Part shown: piece by piece, positions 9,973 to 19,652 of the stretch
Numbering within the stretch: position 1 is the first letter of the stretch
Layout: each line of letters begins with the position of its first letter
Assembly: GCF_030166655.1 (NCBI RefSeq)
Contig: NZ_CP126446.1
Span: 2,790,001 to 2,854,000, forward strand
From: Pontibacillus chungwhensis
GTDB lineage: Bacteria; Bacillota; Bacilli; Bacillales; BH030062
Reading direction: 5' to 3'
DNA: 64,000 nucleotides
Made by a program: the position numbers and the translations under genes
The notes under the pieces: model-generated
Told to the model about the DNA's origin: nothing
What the model saw: the letters and a program-made list of their open reading frames with translations, nothing else
Databases searched by the model: none

Positions 9973-11301
9973 TTATTTTCTCTTATTTCTCTGCCTTGCT
10001 TGTTGTTTATTTAATTTCTTTTTAATTTCTTCCTGCTTATACTTCATTTTCTTCTTATAACCAGGCTTAACTTTTTTCGGACGCTTGACGCGCTTCCATG
10101 CTTCTTTATCCGTGTCATTCTCATCTAGCTTACGAGTTGATCGCTGATTACGATCTTTAATAGGAACGAACTCCCCATTTTTTATATCATAGCTATCAAA
10201 CGTTAACCCAGATGACTCAAGCTTCTTAATAAGGGATTCATCCGTCTCTGTATAAAGGTTAATAGCTGTCCCTTCTAAGCCTGCGCGCGCTGTACGACCA
10301 ACACGGTGGATATAGAACTCTTCTTCTTTTGGTAGGTCCGCATTTATAACATGGCTGACCCCTTGAATGTCAATACCACGAGCAGCTAAGTCTGTAGCGA
10401 CGATATATTGGTAACGAAGGTTTTTGATATCTTTAACAACACGTTTTCTTTCGCGTGGTGTCAGTCCGCCATGAATGACGCCAACTTCTAAACCTTTGTC
10501 CAATAGCTCTTGAGCTAATTCATTGGCTCTTTCTTTCTTATTGGCAAATATAATTGCCAGATAAGGATGAATGAGCTTCGTAATACTCATAATCATATCG
10601 GCTTTATCTCGATGACGAAGAGGAATCAGACGGTGTTCCATTTTTTCAGGTGAAGGCTTAGCTTCATCGGCTTGAATATACGTTGGGTTCTCAAGGTATT
10701 TCTTCAAGAACGGCTTTAACTTAACCGGAATAGTTGCTGAGAATACGAGTAATTGCAAGTCCGCTTGCATACGAACCAGAATTTGGTCCACGTCTTCAAT
10801 GAAACCTAAATCAAACATCAAGTCGGTTTCATCGATTACAAATGAAGAGGCTTTGTAAACGTCTAGCGCTTCTTCTTTTACCATATCAAGGATTCGTCCT
10901 GGTGTCCCCACGACAATCTGAGGCTGCTCTTTTAGCTTTTCAATTGTCTTCTGCTTGTCTGTTCCACCTATTAATAGCTTAGCTTTTAAAGCATCACCAT
11001 GACCCAAAAGCTTTAACATCTTGCGTACTTCATCGTAAATTTGGTTTGCTAACTCCCGTGTAGGAGCTGTGATTACGGTTTGTACTTCTTTACGCGAAAC
11101 ATCTATGCCATTTAGTAAAGGGATTAAATAAGAATGGGTTTTCCCTGAACCTGTATGAGATTGTCCAATTAGACTTTCTCCTCTTAAAACAGAGGGAATT
11201 ACTTTTTTCTGGATCGGTGTAGGTTCATGGAAACCTAATTGATCCACCATATCAATCATCTCTTCATGAAGAGCCATTGATTTAAATGTTTGATCTGTCA
11301 T
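9973..11301 (-). CDS. cshB: DEAD-box RNA helicase CshB
   Basis: ATP-dependent RNA helicase (442 aa) linked in Bacillus to cold adaptation, RNA turnover and ribosome assembly. Motifs in order: Q motif (PTPIQKKVIP), Walker A SHTGSGKT (~48-55), PTREL, TPGRIL, motif II, SAT, and VI HRVGRTARAG. Motif II reads DETD (157-160) instead of DEAD, a conservative change in the Walker B box. The C-terminal tail is very basic (Lys/Arg-rich), fitting RNA binding. It is divergent from ispH; the yqfQ gene found here in B. subtilis is absent. Confidence 0.93.
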   Translation of the reverse strand: MTDQTFKSMALHEEMIDMVDQLGFHEPTPIQKKVIPSVLRGESLIGQSHTGSGKTHSYLIPLLNGIDVSRKEVQTVITAPTRELANQIYDEVRKMLKLLGHGDALKAKLLIGGTDKQKTIEKLKEQPQIVVGTPGRILDMVKEEALDVYKASSFVIDETDLMFDLGFIEDVDQILVRMQADLQLLVFSATIPVKLKPFLKKYLENPTYIQADEAKPSPEKMEHRLIPLRHRDKADMIMSITKLIHPYLAIIFANKKERANELAQELLDKGLEVGVIHGGLTPRERKRVVKDIKNLRYQYIVATDLAARGIDIQGVSHVINADLPKEEEFYIHRVGRTARAGLEGTAINLYTETDESLIKKLESSGLTFDSYDIKNGEFVPIKDRNQRSTRKLDENDTDKEAWKRVKRPKKVKPGYKKKMKYKQEEIKKKLNKQQARQRNKRK

Positions 11302-11428
11302 ATTCGTACTCCTTTTCGATACGCTGTTGCTTTCTCAATTATAGTAGAGTTCCTTTAATTATACCATCTTTAAAAGGACGAAACGTAAGGATTTTTACAG
11401 CCTTGTCTTTTAAGTAAGTTGTCTAACT

Positions 11429-11457
11429 TTGTATTCTGCCCTATTTCCCTTTATAAT
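11429..11457 (+). promoter_or_regulatory. Probable sigma-A promoter of ispH
   Basis: A perfect TATAAT lies 17 nt downstream of a weak -35 (TTGTAT), about 54 nt before the chosen ispH start. This placement argues against the longer open frame beginning at 11469. Confidence 0.5.
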
Positions 11458-11510
11458 ATGAGGGAGATATGATATTTTCGAACTCAAGAGGAGTAAGAGG
11501 GGGAACAAAG

Positions 11511-12458
11511 ATGGAAGTCATTAAAATAGCTCCAAGAGGCTATTGCTATGGAGTAGTTGACGCTATGGTCATAGCTCGTAACGCCTCAAAGGATCCAAAC
11601 TTACCTCGTCCTTTATATATTTTAGGTATGATTGTACACAATCAGCATGTAACAGAAGCTTTTGAGAATGAAGGCGTTGTAACGTTAGATGGTAAGAATC
11701 GTTTAGACTTATTAGAAGATATTCATGAAGGGACTGTCATTTTCACAGCCCATGGTGTATCACCTGAGGTGAAAAAGAGGGCAGAAGAGAAAGGGCTAAC
11801 CGCTTTAGACGCTACATGCCCTGATGTCACACGCACACATGACTTAATCCGTGAAATGGTTGCCGAGAATTACGAAATTGTTTATATCGGTAAGAAAGGG
11901 CACCCAGAACCTGAGGGGGCTGTTGGTGTTGCACCAGGTCATGTGCACCTTATTCAAAATGAAGAAGATATAGATAACTTGAGCCTTTCAAGTGATAAAA
12001 TCCTTGTAACGAATCAAACAACGATGAGTCAATGGGATGTCTACGATATTATGGAGAAGGTTAAAGAGAAATATCCTCAAACAGAAATTCACCAAGAGAT
12101 CTGCATGGCTACTCAAGTCCGTCAAGAAGCGGTGGCTGAGCAAGCCGGAGATGCTGATCTTACTCTTGTAGTAGGAGACCCTCGAAGTAACAACTCATGT
12201 CGTCTTCAACAAGTGTCAGAAGAGAAGGCAGGAACAACGGCTTATAGAATTGCTGACGTAAGTGAAATTGAACTTCCATGGCTAGAAGGAGTGGAGAAGG
12301 TTGCAATCACTGCAGGTGCTTCAACGCCAACTCCTTTAGTTAAAGAGGTCATTCGCTTTATTGAGAACTTTGATCCAAACAATGAAGAAACGTGGGAACG
12401 CACTTCTAAAGTAGAGCAAAGAAAAATCTTGCCTAAAGTTAAAACGAAAAAAGCCTAG
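11511..12458 (+). CDS. ispH: 4-hydroxy-3-methylbut-2-enyl diphosphate reductase
   Basis: IspH (LytB) makes IPP and DMAPP from HMBPP, the last MEP-pathway step, using a [4Fe-4S] cluster. The three cluster cysteines are C12 (GYCYG), C103 (ATCPDVT) and C198 (EICMATQ). Active-site H43, H81 (AHGVS) and E133 (HPEPEG) are also present. The ATG at 11511 gives 315 aa and is preceded by GAGGGGG; 14 extra in-frame codons upstream lie at the likely transcription start and are not counted. Confidence 0.96.
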   Translation: MEVIKIAPRGYCYGVVDAMVIARNASKDPNLPRPLYILGMIVHNQHVTEAFENEGVVTLDGKNRLDLLEDIHEGTVIFTAHGVSPEVKKRAEEKGLTALDATCPDVTRTHDLIREMVAENYEIVYIGKKGHPEPEGAVGVAPGHVHLIQNEEDIDNLSLSSDKILVTNQTTMSQWDVYDIMEKVKEKYPQTEIHQEICMATQVRQEAVAEQAGDADLTLVVGDPRSNNSCRLQQVSEEKAGTTAYRIADVSEIELPWLEGVEKVAITAGASTPTPLVKEVIRFIENFDPNNEETWERTSKVEQRKILPKVKTKKA

Positions 12459-12460
12459 TC

Positions 12461-12491
12461 AAAAAGGATGCCTCTTCAGGCATCCTTTTTT
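12461..12491. terminator. Bidirectional terminator
   Basis: AAAAAGGATGCC / GGCATCCTTTTTT with a 6-nt loop separates the convergent ispH and peroxidase-like genes. Confidence 0.9.
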
Positions 12492-12493
12492 AA

Positions 12494-12991
12494 TTACAAT
12501 CCTAGCCCTATTGAAATTTGGTTTGTGTAACTTGTGTAGGCAATTACATGATTGACTTCTACAATTTGCGTTTCAGATAAACCAATCTCTTTCAAAGCTA
12601 ATACATCTTCTTTATTTACCTGGACCGGTTTTGCAGTTAATTTTAGCGCATACCGTAGCATTCGGGTTAAGGATTCATCGAAATATCCCTCTTCAAAACC
12701 AGAGAGCTTTGACAGAATATCTTCATCATCCGTAAGCTCCTCCAATAACTGACCATGACTCTTTGTACAATAATCACACCCATTACGCATAGACACAAAC
12801 GTAATGAGAGATTCTCTTTGTATTTCTGTCAGAAACGTTTCTTTTACGGCTTGTTGTATAGGAGAAAATGCCTCCAATAATGATGGGCTGTTAGCGATAA
12901 GTCTATTAAATAAAGGCATTGGTTGCTCCATATTTTTTAAAGCTTCGTGCTCTCTTATCTCTGTTTGCTTAGCTGGTTTAATCCAAGGCAT
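12494..12991 (-). CDS. AhpD/carboxymuconolactone decarboxylase-family protein
   Basis: A 165-aa helical protein of the peroxidase-related AhpD-like group. The redox motif is NGCDYCTKSHGQLL: a CxxC pair followed by a His, as in AhpD-type alkylhydroperoxidases. Later in the protein is the second family helix 'VEVNHVIAYTSYTNQISIGLGL'. The substrate is not known; a role in detoxifying organic peroxides is inferred from the motif only. It lies 14 nt after yqfO on the same strand and could be co-transcribed. Confidence 0.82.
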   Translation of the reverse strand: MPWIKPAKQTEIREHEALKNMEQPMPLFNRLIANSPSLLEAFSPIQQAVKETFLTEIQRESLITFVSMRNGCDYCTKSHGQLLEELTDDEDILSKLSGFEEGYFDESLTRMLRYALKLTAKPVQVNKEDVLALKEIGLSETQIVEVNHVIAYTSYTNQISIGLGL

Positions 12992-13005
12992 ATGGCAATG
13001 CTCCC

Positions 13006-14127
13006 CTACATAAATTGAAATGGCTCTGTATGAGCTTTTGAAATTATAACTTCAGTTGCTACTTGCTTTTGTTCAAACGCATTCTTTAAGTAATCATAAA
13101 CAGCCTTCTTCATCACTTTTTCAACATGATGTCCAGGGTCAATGACATTTAACCCCATGCCAAGAGCGTCATGAGCGACATGGAAATAAAGGTCGCCAGT
13201 CACAAATACATCTGCTCCTTTGCGTTTCGCTGCAGAAATATATTTATTACCATCCCCGCCCAGGACGGCCACTTTCTTCACTCGTTTATCCTTATCCCCC
13301 ACAAAACGTAATGAAGGGACATCGAAGGCCTTTTTCACTCGTTCTGCGAATGATTCCAGGGTCATAGCTTCCTCTAGTTCCGCCATCCGCCCAAGGCCTC
13401 GTTTTTCACCTTGGAGTTCTAGAGGGTAGATGTCATAAGCAACTTCTTCATATGGATGAGCTTGTTCCATTGATTGAAGAACTTTATTTAAGATCGAACG
13501 GGGCACGATGGTTTCCATACGGACCTCTTCGACTTTCTCTAGTTCTCCTCTTGTACCTATGTAAGGATTCGTGCCATCTTCAGGCTTAAAAGCCCCTATA
13601 CCTGGTGTTTGGAACGTACAATGACTATACTCCCCTATATGCCCTGCTCCGGCATTACCAAGCGCTTCTCGAACCTCCTCTTCATGCGTTTCCGGTACGA
13701 AGACGACAAGCTTATAAAGGGACTCTCTTTCTGTTTCAATTAATACATCTTTTACTTTCACACCTAAGGCCTCACACATTGCATCGTTCACACCACCCCA
13801 TGCTATATCCAAATTGGTATGAGCAGCATAAACCGTAATATCATGCTTGATAAGCTTCTGTACAATACGCCCCTTCTCATGGTCAGGGTTGATCTGCTTT
13901 AATGGTTTGAATAGCAAAGGGTGATGGGCAATTATTAAATCTACCCCTTGCTCAATGGCTTCATCAACTACATTTTCTAATACATCGAGGGTAACCATGA
14001 CCTTATTTACTTTTTTATTTAGTGTACCCACATGTAAACCAATCGGATCTCCATCGAAAGCAAGTTGCTTTGGACTCCATTCCTCGAACCATTTGATAAT
14101 ATCTTGACCAGTGGCTACTTTACTCAC
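13006..14127 (-). CDS. yqfO: Nif3-like dinuclear metal centre protein YqfO
   Basis: A 373-aa member of the Nif3/YbgI family, which forms hexameric toroids with a two-metal centre; the related GCHI-2 activity (GTP cyclohydrolase I type 2) is debated. Metal-site motifs are IIAHHPLLFKP, AAHTNLD and the C-terminal GDLYFHVAHDA...DPGHHVEK. The middle ~110 residues are the PII-like insert of the long Bacillus form. GTG at 14127 has GGAGGAG 7 nt upstream and overlaps the end of trmK by 8 nt, so translation is probably coupled. Confidence 0.9.
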   Translation of the reverse strand: MSKVATGQDIIKWFEEWSPKQLAFDGDPIGLHVGTLNKKVNKVMVTLDVLENVVDEAIEQGVDLIIAHHPLLFKPLKQINPDHEKGRIVQKLIKHDITVYAAHTNLDIAWGGVNDAMCEALGVKVKDVLIETERESLYKLVVFVPETHEEEVREALGNAGAGHIGEYSHCTFQTPGIGAFKPEDGTNPYIGTRGELEKVEEVRMETIVPRSILNKVLQSMEQAHPYEEVAYDIYPLELQGEKRGLGRMAELEEAMTLESFAERVKKAFDVPSLRFVGDKDKRVKKVAVLGGDGNKYISAAKRKGADVFVTGDLYFHVAHDALGMGLNVIDPGHHVEKVMKKAVYDYLKNAFEQKQVATEVIISKAHTEPFQFM

Positions 14128-14830
14128 TTGCAATCTCCTCCTTAATCCAACTTAATTGAGTTTCGAATTCTCTCACTTTATCTTCATCAGGATTCTTCGC
14201 TCGTTCCATCTGACTTAAAACAAACTGTAGTTTATTTGCTTCCCCTTGCCACTTCAAAATAAACGGCGCTGTCTTCTCTTGTCGTAAGAATGGACCAAAG
14301 AACAGATCCTTCTCACGTTCCTCACCATAAGGCTTCTCAGGATCACTCGTGCGGTCTCCTACTAACACTTCGTAGATATGTCCATCTTCTTCTAGAATGG
14401 TCTCTTCTGTAAGCTCATATCCATTATGTAAGAACCAATTACGAACAACTTGAGCATCTACATTTGGCTGGGCTACAATTCGCTCTACTTTCCCTAACTT
14501 CTCCTTCCCTTCTTCTAGAATGGTACGAATTAACTTACCTCCCATCCCTGCTATGGTAACAAGTTCCGCTTCATCTTGTTCTAAAACAGCAAGACCATTG
14601 CCCTTTCTCACACTTACTTGCTCGTTTAATTGTTGTTTATCAATATGGCCCTTTGCCGATTGGAAAGGCCCTTCATTGACCTCTCCCGCAATAGCACGGA
14701 CTAAAGGATTACGTTCACAAACGTAAGCAGGCAAATAAGCATGGTCAGAACCAATGTCTGCAAAAGTGACCCCACTATATATAAATGATGCTACTGCCTT
14801 TAGCCTTCTCGATAATTCCGTTTGTTTCAT
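14120..14830 (-). CDS. trmK: tRNA (adenine-22-N1)-methyltransferase
   Basis: TrmK (YqfN) methylates N1 of A22 in bacterial tRNAs using S-adenosylmethionine. The Rossmann SAM-binding motif FADIGSDHAYLP and the following VTIAGMGGKLI are visible; the C-terminal third is a coiled coil typical of the family. The ATG at 14830 (236 aa) is preceded by GGTGAGAG; upstream in-frame codons to 14872 lack a binding site. It overlaps yqfO, as in other Bacillaceae. Confidence 0.92.
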   Translation of the reverse strand: MKQTELSRRLKAVASFIYSGVTFADIGSDHAYLPAYVCERNPLVRAIAGEVNEGPFQSAKGHIDKQQLNEQVSVRKGNGLAVLEQDEAELVTIAGMGGKLIRTILEEGKEKLGKVERIVAQPNVDAQVVRNWFLHNGYELTEETILEEDGHIYEVLVGDRTSDPEKPYGEEREKDLFFGPFLRQEKTAPFILKWQGEANKLQFVLSQMERAKNPDEDKVREFETQLSWIKEEIASE

Positions 14831-15015
14831 TTCTCTCACCACTTTACTAAAATCTAATATTAGTCTTACCACACCTCAGACAAAAAGTACAAGGGATTTT
14901 CGAGTACCCCATCAAATTGTCTCTCTCTTAGGCGAAGTGTGGTTATTCAAGCCTAAGGATAAAATGAGACAATGTTGTATTGCAATCAATCATGAAAGAG
15001 GGAAGAAAAAAAAAG

Positions 15016-15046
15016 AAAAGCTCCCTGCTTATGCAGGAAGCTTTTT
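15016..15046 (-). terminator. Terminator of cccA
   Basis: AAAAGCT-c-CCTGC pairs with GCAGG-a-AGCTTTT around a TTAT loop directly beyond the cccA stop. Confidence 0.85.
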
Positions 15047-15050
15047 CTCA

Positions 15051-15434
15051 TTATTTCTTTTCAGATAGCCATTTCGCGACAGCTTCTGTCTTTTCAGCAT
15101 TCAAATTCTGCGCTGGCATACCGCCACGGCCATTCTGAATGATCCCCTTGATATCTTCTTTGGAAAGTTTACTTCCTACGGTCTGAAGGTTAGGACCTAC
15201 CTGACCAGATAAGTCTTGACCATGACACCCTGCACACGTCTGAGAGTAGATGGCTTCAGGATCAGCTGCCCCGGCATCACCACTACCGCCTTCTTCAGCT
15301 GTTTTCTCCCCTTCGCCTTCTTTACCTTCCCCCGCTTGATCCATTTGGTTTAATCCCACAAAACCAATAATAATCATAAGGGTTATACCAAGTACAGCAA
15401 TTAAAGCATAAGGCATAACTGGGTTTCGTTTCAT
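15051..15434 (-). CDS. cccA: Cytochrome c-550
   Basis: Membrane-anchored c-type cytochrome (127 aa) carrying electrons outside the cytoplasmic membrane. TM anchor at residues ~8-29, then a linker of ~30 residues built almost only of Glu, Gly, Asp and Ala, then the haem domain: C67-A-G-C70-H71 with probable axial ligand M106 (RGGMPAQ). AAGGAGGAAA precedes the ATG. It lies just downstream of sigA as in B. subtilis. The very acidic linker fits an external protein of a salt- or alkali-adapted cell (inference). Confidence 0.93.
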   Translation of the reverse strand: MKRNPVMPYALIAVLGITLMIIIGFVGLNQMDQAGEGKEGEGEKTAEEGGSGDAGAADPEAIYSQTCAGCHGQDLSGQVGPNLQTVGSKLSKEDIKGIIQNGRGGMPAQNLNAEKTEAVAKWLSEKK

Positions 15435-15535
15435 GCTTATTTCCTCCTTATGTAATCCCCATTTCCACGGTTAGGACAAACTACATATATTTTACTTGAA
15501 AACGCTACTATAGAAAAGGGAAAAAGATGTTAAAT

Positions 15536-16072
15536 CTAAAAAAAGATAAATAACAACCACATCACAATGCCTATAACACCTGATGCGATTAGGTAAAACA
15601 CTTTTTTCCAAACACCTAATAAAATCCATAATAAACAGTTAAATAAAATCGTTATATGAAGCAAGCTCACTACTTGAGCACTTTCTTTTACTAAATAAAC
15701 AGAAATGATCAAGAACAATAATAAGAAAACAATAATGGAAATATGTACATAAATGGAATTTGTCTTTTTAAAATACGAATAACCGACGGCAGTCATAATT
15801 AAAAAAATCAAATGTAAACCTGTTTGCATTAGCATGGATATTTCAGTAAAATAAATGACAAGAAATGAAATCGGAAGAAGTGCTAACAGAATCATGACAA
15901 GAATCGACGTCAACCATGCCTTTAACGGAAACGCTTTCTTTTCTGACGACGAATCATCTTCTCCTTCCGTATATAAAGCTAGTAAAAAGTCGCAATATTC
16001 TTTCGGGAGCAGCTGATGATTTTTCCAGTATCGTATTTCATCTACAACCACTTGTTTACGAGTGTCATCCAA
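15536..16072 (-). CDS. Hypothetical multi-pass membrane protein
   Basis: A 178-aa protein that I do not recognise. The first ~50 residues are soluble ('DEIRYWKNHQLLPKEYCDFL' resembles a short cytoplasmic helix motif), followed by about five closely spaced, Leu/Ile/Phe-rich membrane segments up to the C-terminus (...WLLFIFF). AAGGGGTG lies upstream of the ATG. It sits between the sigA terminator and cccA, so it is probably its own unit. No catalytic motif is visible. Confidence 0.7.
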   Translation of the reverse strand: MDDTRKQVVVDEIRYWKNHQLLPKEYCDFLLALYTEGEDDSSSEKKAFPLKAWLTSILVMILLALLPISFLVIYFTEISMLMQTGLHLIFLIMTAVGYSYFKKTNSIYVHISIIVFLLLFLIISVYLVKESAQVVSLLHITILFNCLLWILLGVWKKVFYLIASGVIGIVMWLLFIFF

Positions 16073-16100
16073 TAAGCTTCACCCCTTGAGATTCAAGGAT

Positions 16101-16154
16101 AAAAAATACACAGCCACTGTGCACCTCAGATGGGGTACACAATGACTGAGTGTA
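16101..16154 (-). terminator. Terminator of the dnaG-sigA operon
   Basis: A long stem with several G-U pairs (roughly AGTCATTGTGTACCCC against GAGGTGCACAGTGGCT on the minus strand) is followed by ATTTTTTAT. It lies 17 nt beyond the sigA stop. Confidence 0.75.
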
Positions 16155-16170
16155 TAGCATTAAATATACT

Positions 16171-17295
16171 CTATTCCAAGAAGTCTTTTAATCGTTTGCT
16201 ACGACTAGGGTGGCGAAGTTTACGAAGTGCTTTCGCTTCAATTTGACGAATACGCTCACGCGTTACGCCAAATACTTTCCCTACTTCTTCAAGTGTGCGA
16301 GTACGTCCATCGTCAAGTCCAAAACGTAAACGAAGAACGTTTTCCTCACGGTCTGTTAATGTGTCAAGTACATCTTCCAATTGTTCTTTTAGTAACTCAT
16401 AAGCTGCGTGGTCGGAAGGAGATGTTGCCTCCTGGTCTTCAATAAAATCACCTAAATGAGAGTCGTCCTCTTCACCAATTGGTGTTTCTAATGAAACGGG
16501 CTCTTGAGCAATCTTCAAGATCTCACGTACTTTGTCTGGAGTAAGCTCCATCTCTTCAGCAATTTCTTCAGGAATTGGCTCACGTCCAAGGTCTTGAAGT
16601 AATTGACGTTGTACACGGATTAACTTGTTAATCGTCTCCACCATGTGAACCGGAATACGAATTGTACGCGCTTGGTCTGCTATAGCACGAGTGATGGCCT
16701 GACGAATCCACCACGTTGCATACGTACTAAATTTGTAACCTTTACGATAATCGAACTTCTCAACAGCTTTAATCAGACCCATGTTTCCTTCTTGAATTAA
16801 ATCAAGGAACAACATGCCCCGTCCAACATACCGTTTTGCGATACTAACAACTAAACGAAGGTTTGCTTCAGCCAGACGTCGCTTTGCTTCTTCGTCTCCG
16901 TTTTCAATTCGCTGGGCTAAGTTAATTTCTTCTTCAGCAGATAATAGGTCCACACGCCCAATTTCTTTTAGATACATACGTACAGGATCATTAATCTTAA
17001 CACCAGGCGGGACACTTAAGTCGTTTAAATCAAACTCTTCTTCTTTGTCCAATTGCTTCATGCTTGGATCTGCTTCAGAGTCTCCAATAATTTCAACGCC
17101 CTGGTCACTTAGATATTCATAAAATTCATCCATGGCTTCTGAATCTAGCTCATAACTGGATAAACGCTCAGCTACTTCTTCATAAGCTAAAATACCACGC
17201 TTTTTCCCTAATTCAAGCACCTGTTCCTTCGCTTGTTCTAGGGTTAGCTCATTCTCTGTTGATTTTGAACTTGATGGCTGTTTTTGCTCTGCCAT
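16171..17295 (-). CDS. sigA: RNA polymerase primary sigma factor SigA
   Basis: Housekeeping sigma-70 factor (374 aa). The acidic N-terminal region 1.1, region 1.2 ([14 protein letters not shown]), region 2 ([31 protein letters not shown]), region 3 and region 4.2 with the helix-turn-helix ([20 protein letters not shown]) are all complete. ATG at 17295 has GGAGGGGG upstream. It follows dnaG by 36 nt and shares its promoter, as in B. subtilis. Confidence 0.98.
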   Translation of the reverse strand: MAEQKQPSSSKSTENELTLEQAKEQVLELGKKRGILAYEEVAERLSSYELDSEAMDEFYEYLSDQGVEIIGDSEADPSMKQLDKEEEFDLNDLSVPPGVKINDPVRMYLKEIGRVDLLSAEEEINLAQRIENGDEEAKRRLAEANLRLVVSIAKRYVGRGMLFLDLIQEGNMGLIKAVEKFDYRKGYKFSTYATWWIRQAITRAIADQARTIRIPVHMVETINKLIRVQRQLLQDLGREPIPEEIAEEMELTPDKVREILKIAQEPVSLETPIGEEDDSHLGDFIEDQEATSPSDHAAYELLKEQLEDVLDTLTDREENVLRLRFGLDDGRTRTLEEVGKVFGVTRERIRQIEAKALRKLRHPSRSKRLKDFLE

Positions 17296-17331
17296 GAGTC
17301 CCCCTCCTTCCAAACTTCCTTCTAAACCAAA

Positions 17332-19155
17332 CTATTGGGATCTTAACTGCTTTTTCATCTCAATGATTCTCATCGCAATTTGGGCAGCTTTCACTGGATC
17401 ATTTTGGCGCTCCGCTTCTTTTTGTTCCAGCTCAAGAGATGAAATGCTTTCCTGCTCACTTCTTTTATTTGAAATGACACGAATATAATCATTGACTTCT
17501 GCATCACTGAGATCAGGCTGAAGCTTTAACATAGCAATTTCACTTACTAAACTTTGCAGGGAGGCATCCGGTAATTGTTCTATAAATTGACCCGGATTCG
17601 CTTCATACCCTTCTTCATAGTAAGCGTAAAGATATGTCACAATGACTTGATGTTCATTCAAATTAAAAGCTCCACCTATATGTTCTTGGACTTTATAAGA
17701 CACAGAAGCATCATGCAACATATAATAGATCAATTGCCGCTCAGCATTATGAAATGCTGGAAGCAATTTCTGTTTTTTTCTAGAAGTTTCTTTGTAATTA
17801 TTAGTATAGCTAGTCTCAGGATTCTTATCCTTATCAAGTCCTTGCTTTTTTCGGCGATTTATGATTTCTTGTTCTAACACTTCTAAAGAAAGGTCATATT
17901 CACCTGCAAGCTCTCTAAGATAGTGATCCCGCTCCAGTGGTTTACTGATTTTAGAGATCTCATCTAAAACACGTTCGATGTATTGAATACGATCTCCTTC
18001 ATTATTCAGATTAAACCCCTGTTTTAAATGGTTGATCATAAAACCTGTATACGTAACAGCAGCTTCTAACACATGCTTTCGAAAGCTTTCACTTCCGTAT
18101 GACCGTATATAATCATCAGGGTCTGAACCATCTTTCATTTGGGCTACTCGTACATCACAGCCTACTTTCTTTAGTATGGTAGCTGCCTTGTATGATGCAT
18201 CCTGACCAGCTCGGTCGGCATCATAACATACAATAACCCGCTCCACATAACGACGAATCAGTTTCGCCTGTGGCTCTGTAAGAGCTGTCCCTAATGTGGC
18301 TATGCCATGTTTAATACCACCTTGGTACGCAGATATAACATCCATTTGTCCTTCAAATAAGACAACCTCATTTTGCTTTCGTATCTCAGCGCGAGCTAAA
18401 TCAAAATTATAAAGTAACTTCCCTTTTTGGAATAAATCCGTCTCTGGGCTATTCAAATATTTAGGATCGCCGCCATTTACACTACGTCCACTAAATGCAA
18501 CTGTCTTTCCTTGATGGTTTCGAATGGGAAAAATGACTCTACCTCTAAAGCGGTCACCGTAATGACCATCTTCTCGATATGAGAGCAAGCCTCCTTTAAC
18601 CATCGTTTGAGGATGGAAACCTTTATTCTCTAAGAATTTCATTGTAAATTCTTTCGAGTTAGGAGCAAAACCTAACTGAAAAGCATCAATCACTTCATCA
18701 GTTAAGCCCCTTTCTACAAGATGTTCATATCCATCTTTACCTTCTTTTGTATGTCTCAACAAATGATGGTACAATTTAGTTAACCATCCATGCGCTTCAA
18801 GTAGCGTCTGATTCTCCTGATGCTTTGGATCAGTTTCCTCTCGATCGCTATTTTCTTGGTCTGGCACTTGATGGCCACTTTTATCAGCGAGAATTCGAAT
18901 GGCTTCCTGAAAAGAAACACCTTCAATCTCCCGAATAAAGGTAAGAACATTCCCACCCTTTCCGCATCCAAAGCAATGAAAAATTTGCTTATCGGAAGAA
19001 ACGGAAAAAGAAGGAGTTTTCTCATTATGGAATGGACAAAGCCCAAAGTAATTTCGACTCTTCTTTGTCAGTTGCACATATTCACCGACAACGTCAACGA
19101 TGTCGTTTGAATTGCGAATTTCCTCAATGACACTTTCTGGAATGCGATTAGACAT
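17332..19155 (-). CDS. dnaG: DNA primase
   Basis: Synthesises RNA primers at the replication fork. The N-terminal zinc finger has C40, H43, C61 and C64; the TOPRIM core shows LFEGQMDVI and CYDADRAGQDA; the C-terminal helicase-binding domain follows a Lys-rich linker (~430-460). Length is 607 aa from the ATG at 19155, which has GGTGATT upstream. The longer in-frame start at 19206 lies within the predicted promoter and is rejected. It forms a two-gene operon with sigA. Confidence 0.97.
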   Translation of the reverse strand: MSNRIPESVIEEIRNSNDIVDVVGEYVQLTKKSRNYFGLCPFHNEKTPSFSVSSDKQIFHCFGCGKGGNVLTFIREIEGVSFQEAIRILADKSGHQVPDQENSDREETDPKHQENQTLLEAHGWLTKLYHHLLRHTKEGKDGYEHLVERGLTDEVIDAFQLGFAPNSKEFTMKFLENKGFHPQTMVKGGLLSYREDGHYGDRFRGRVIFPIRNHQGKTVAFSGRSVNGGDPKYLNSPETDLFQKGKLLYNFDLARAEIRKQNEVVLFEGQMDVISAYQGGIKHGIATLGTALTEPQAKLIRRYVERVIVCYDADRAGQDASYKAATILKKVGCDVRVAQMKDGSDPDDYIRSYGSESFRKHVLEAAVTYTGFMINHLKQGFNLNNEGDRIQYIERVLDEISKISKPLERDHYLRELAGEYDLSLEVLEQEIINRRKKQGLDKDKNPETSYTNNYKETSRKKQKLLPAFHNAERQLIYYMLHDASVSYKVQEHIGGAFNLNEHQVIVTYLYAYYEEGYEANPGQFIEQLPDASLQSLVSEIAMLKLQPDLSDAEVNDYIRVISNKRSEQESISSLELEQKEAERQNDPVKAAQIAMRIIEMKKQLRSQ

Positions 19156-19188
19156 ACAATCACCATGTTTACTTTTTATTCTAGAAGA

Positions 19189-19216
19189 AGTATAAAAACC
19201 CTTCAAAATTCGACAA
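19189..19216 (-). promoter_or_regulatory. Probable sigma-A promoter of dnaG-sigA
   Basis: On the minus strand TTGTCG and TATACT are 16 nt apart, with the start codon about 35 nt downstream. The -35 directly abuts an AT-rich inverted repeat (19215-19224 with 19238-19247). Confidence 0.5.
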
Positions 19217-19622
19217 GATTTTTTTGAGAGAACCCTTAAAAAATCTTATTGTGTATAGGACTTAAGGCGATACGCTAAAAGCCCTACCCTAAGAGACCAT
19301 TAATCATGCTTTCTTTCCCTAGAGATCGATGCTCTCCTACCAGGTCATGTTCGACAAACCCATAAAAGGATGCCGGCTATAGTCAAGTATTCTACATTCC
19401 TGTCAGGAATCCTTCTCAAAGAATATAAGTTTTAACTTTCTGAAAAGTCGCTACTTCTATTCAAATGACGGGACATAGCATCCATTCCCCACTATTCCAT
19501 TATGCAAACCATAGAAACATTTTTTCACAAAATACAATTATAATACAATAAAGATTGAATTACCACGATTTTTTTATAGAATATGAGTATAATTTTACAC
19601 GAAACTTTCACATCCACATGAC
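19217..19622. other. Long intergenic region between ppsR and dnaG
   Basis: About 400 nt without a supportable gene on either strand. In B. subtilis this slot holds yqxD, which I cannot find here. Visible features are the 10-bp inverted repeat AAGATTTTTT / AAAAAATCTT at 19215-19247 next to the dnaG promoter and AT-rich tracts around 19540-19590. No coding remnant of yqxD was recognised by eye. Confidence 0.5.
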
Positions 19623-19649
19623 AAAACACAGGTGCAGCACCTGTGTTTT
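19623..19649 (-). terminator. Terminator of ccpN-ppsR
   Basis: AAAACACAGGTGC / GCACCTGTGTTTT is a perfect 13-bp palindrome around one base, immediately beyond the ppsR stop. Confidence 0.8.
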
Positions 19650-19652
19650 ATT

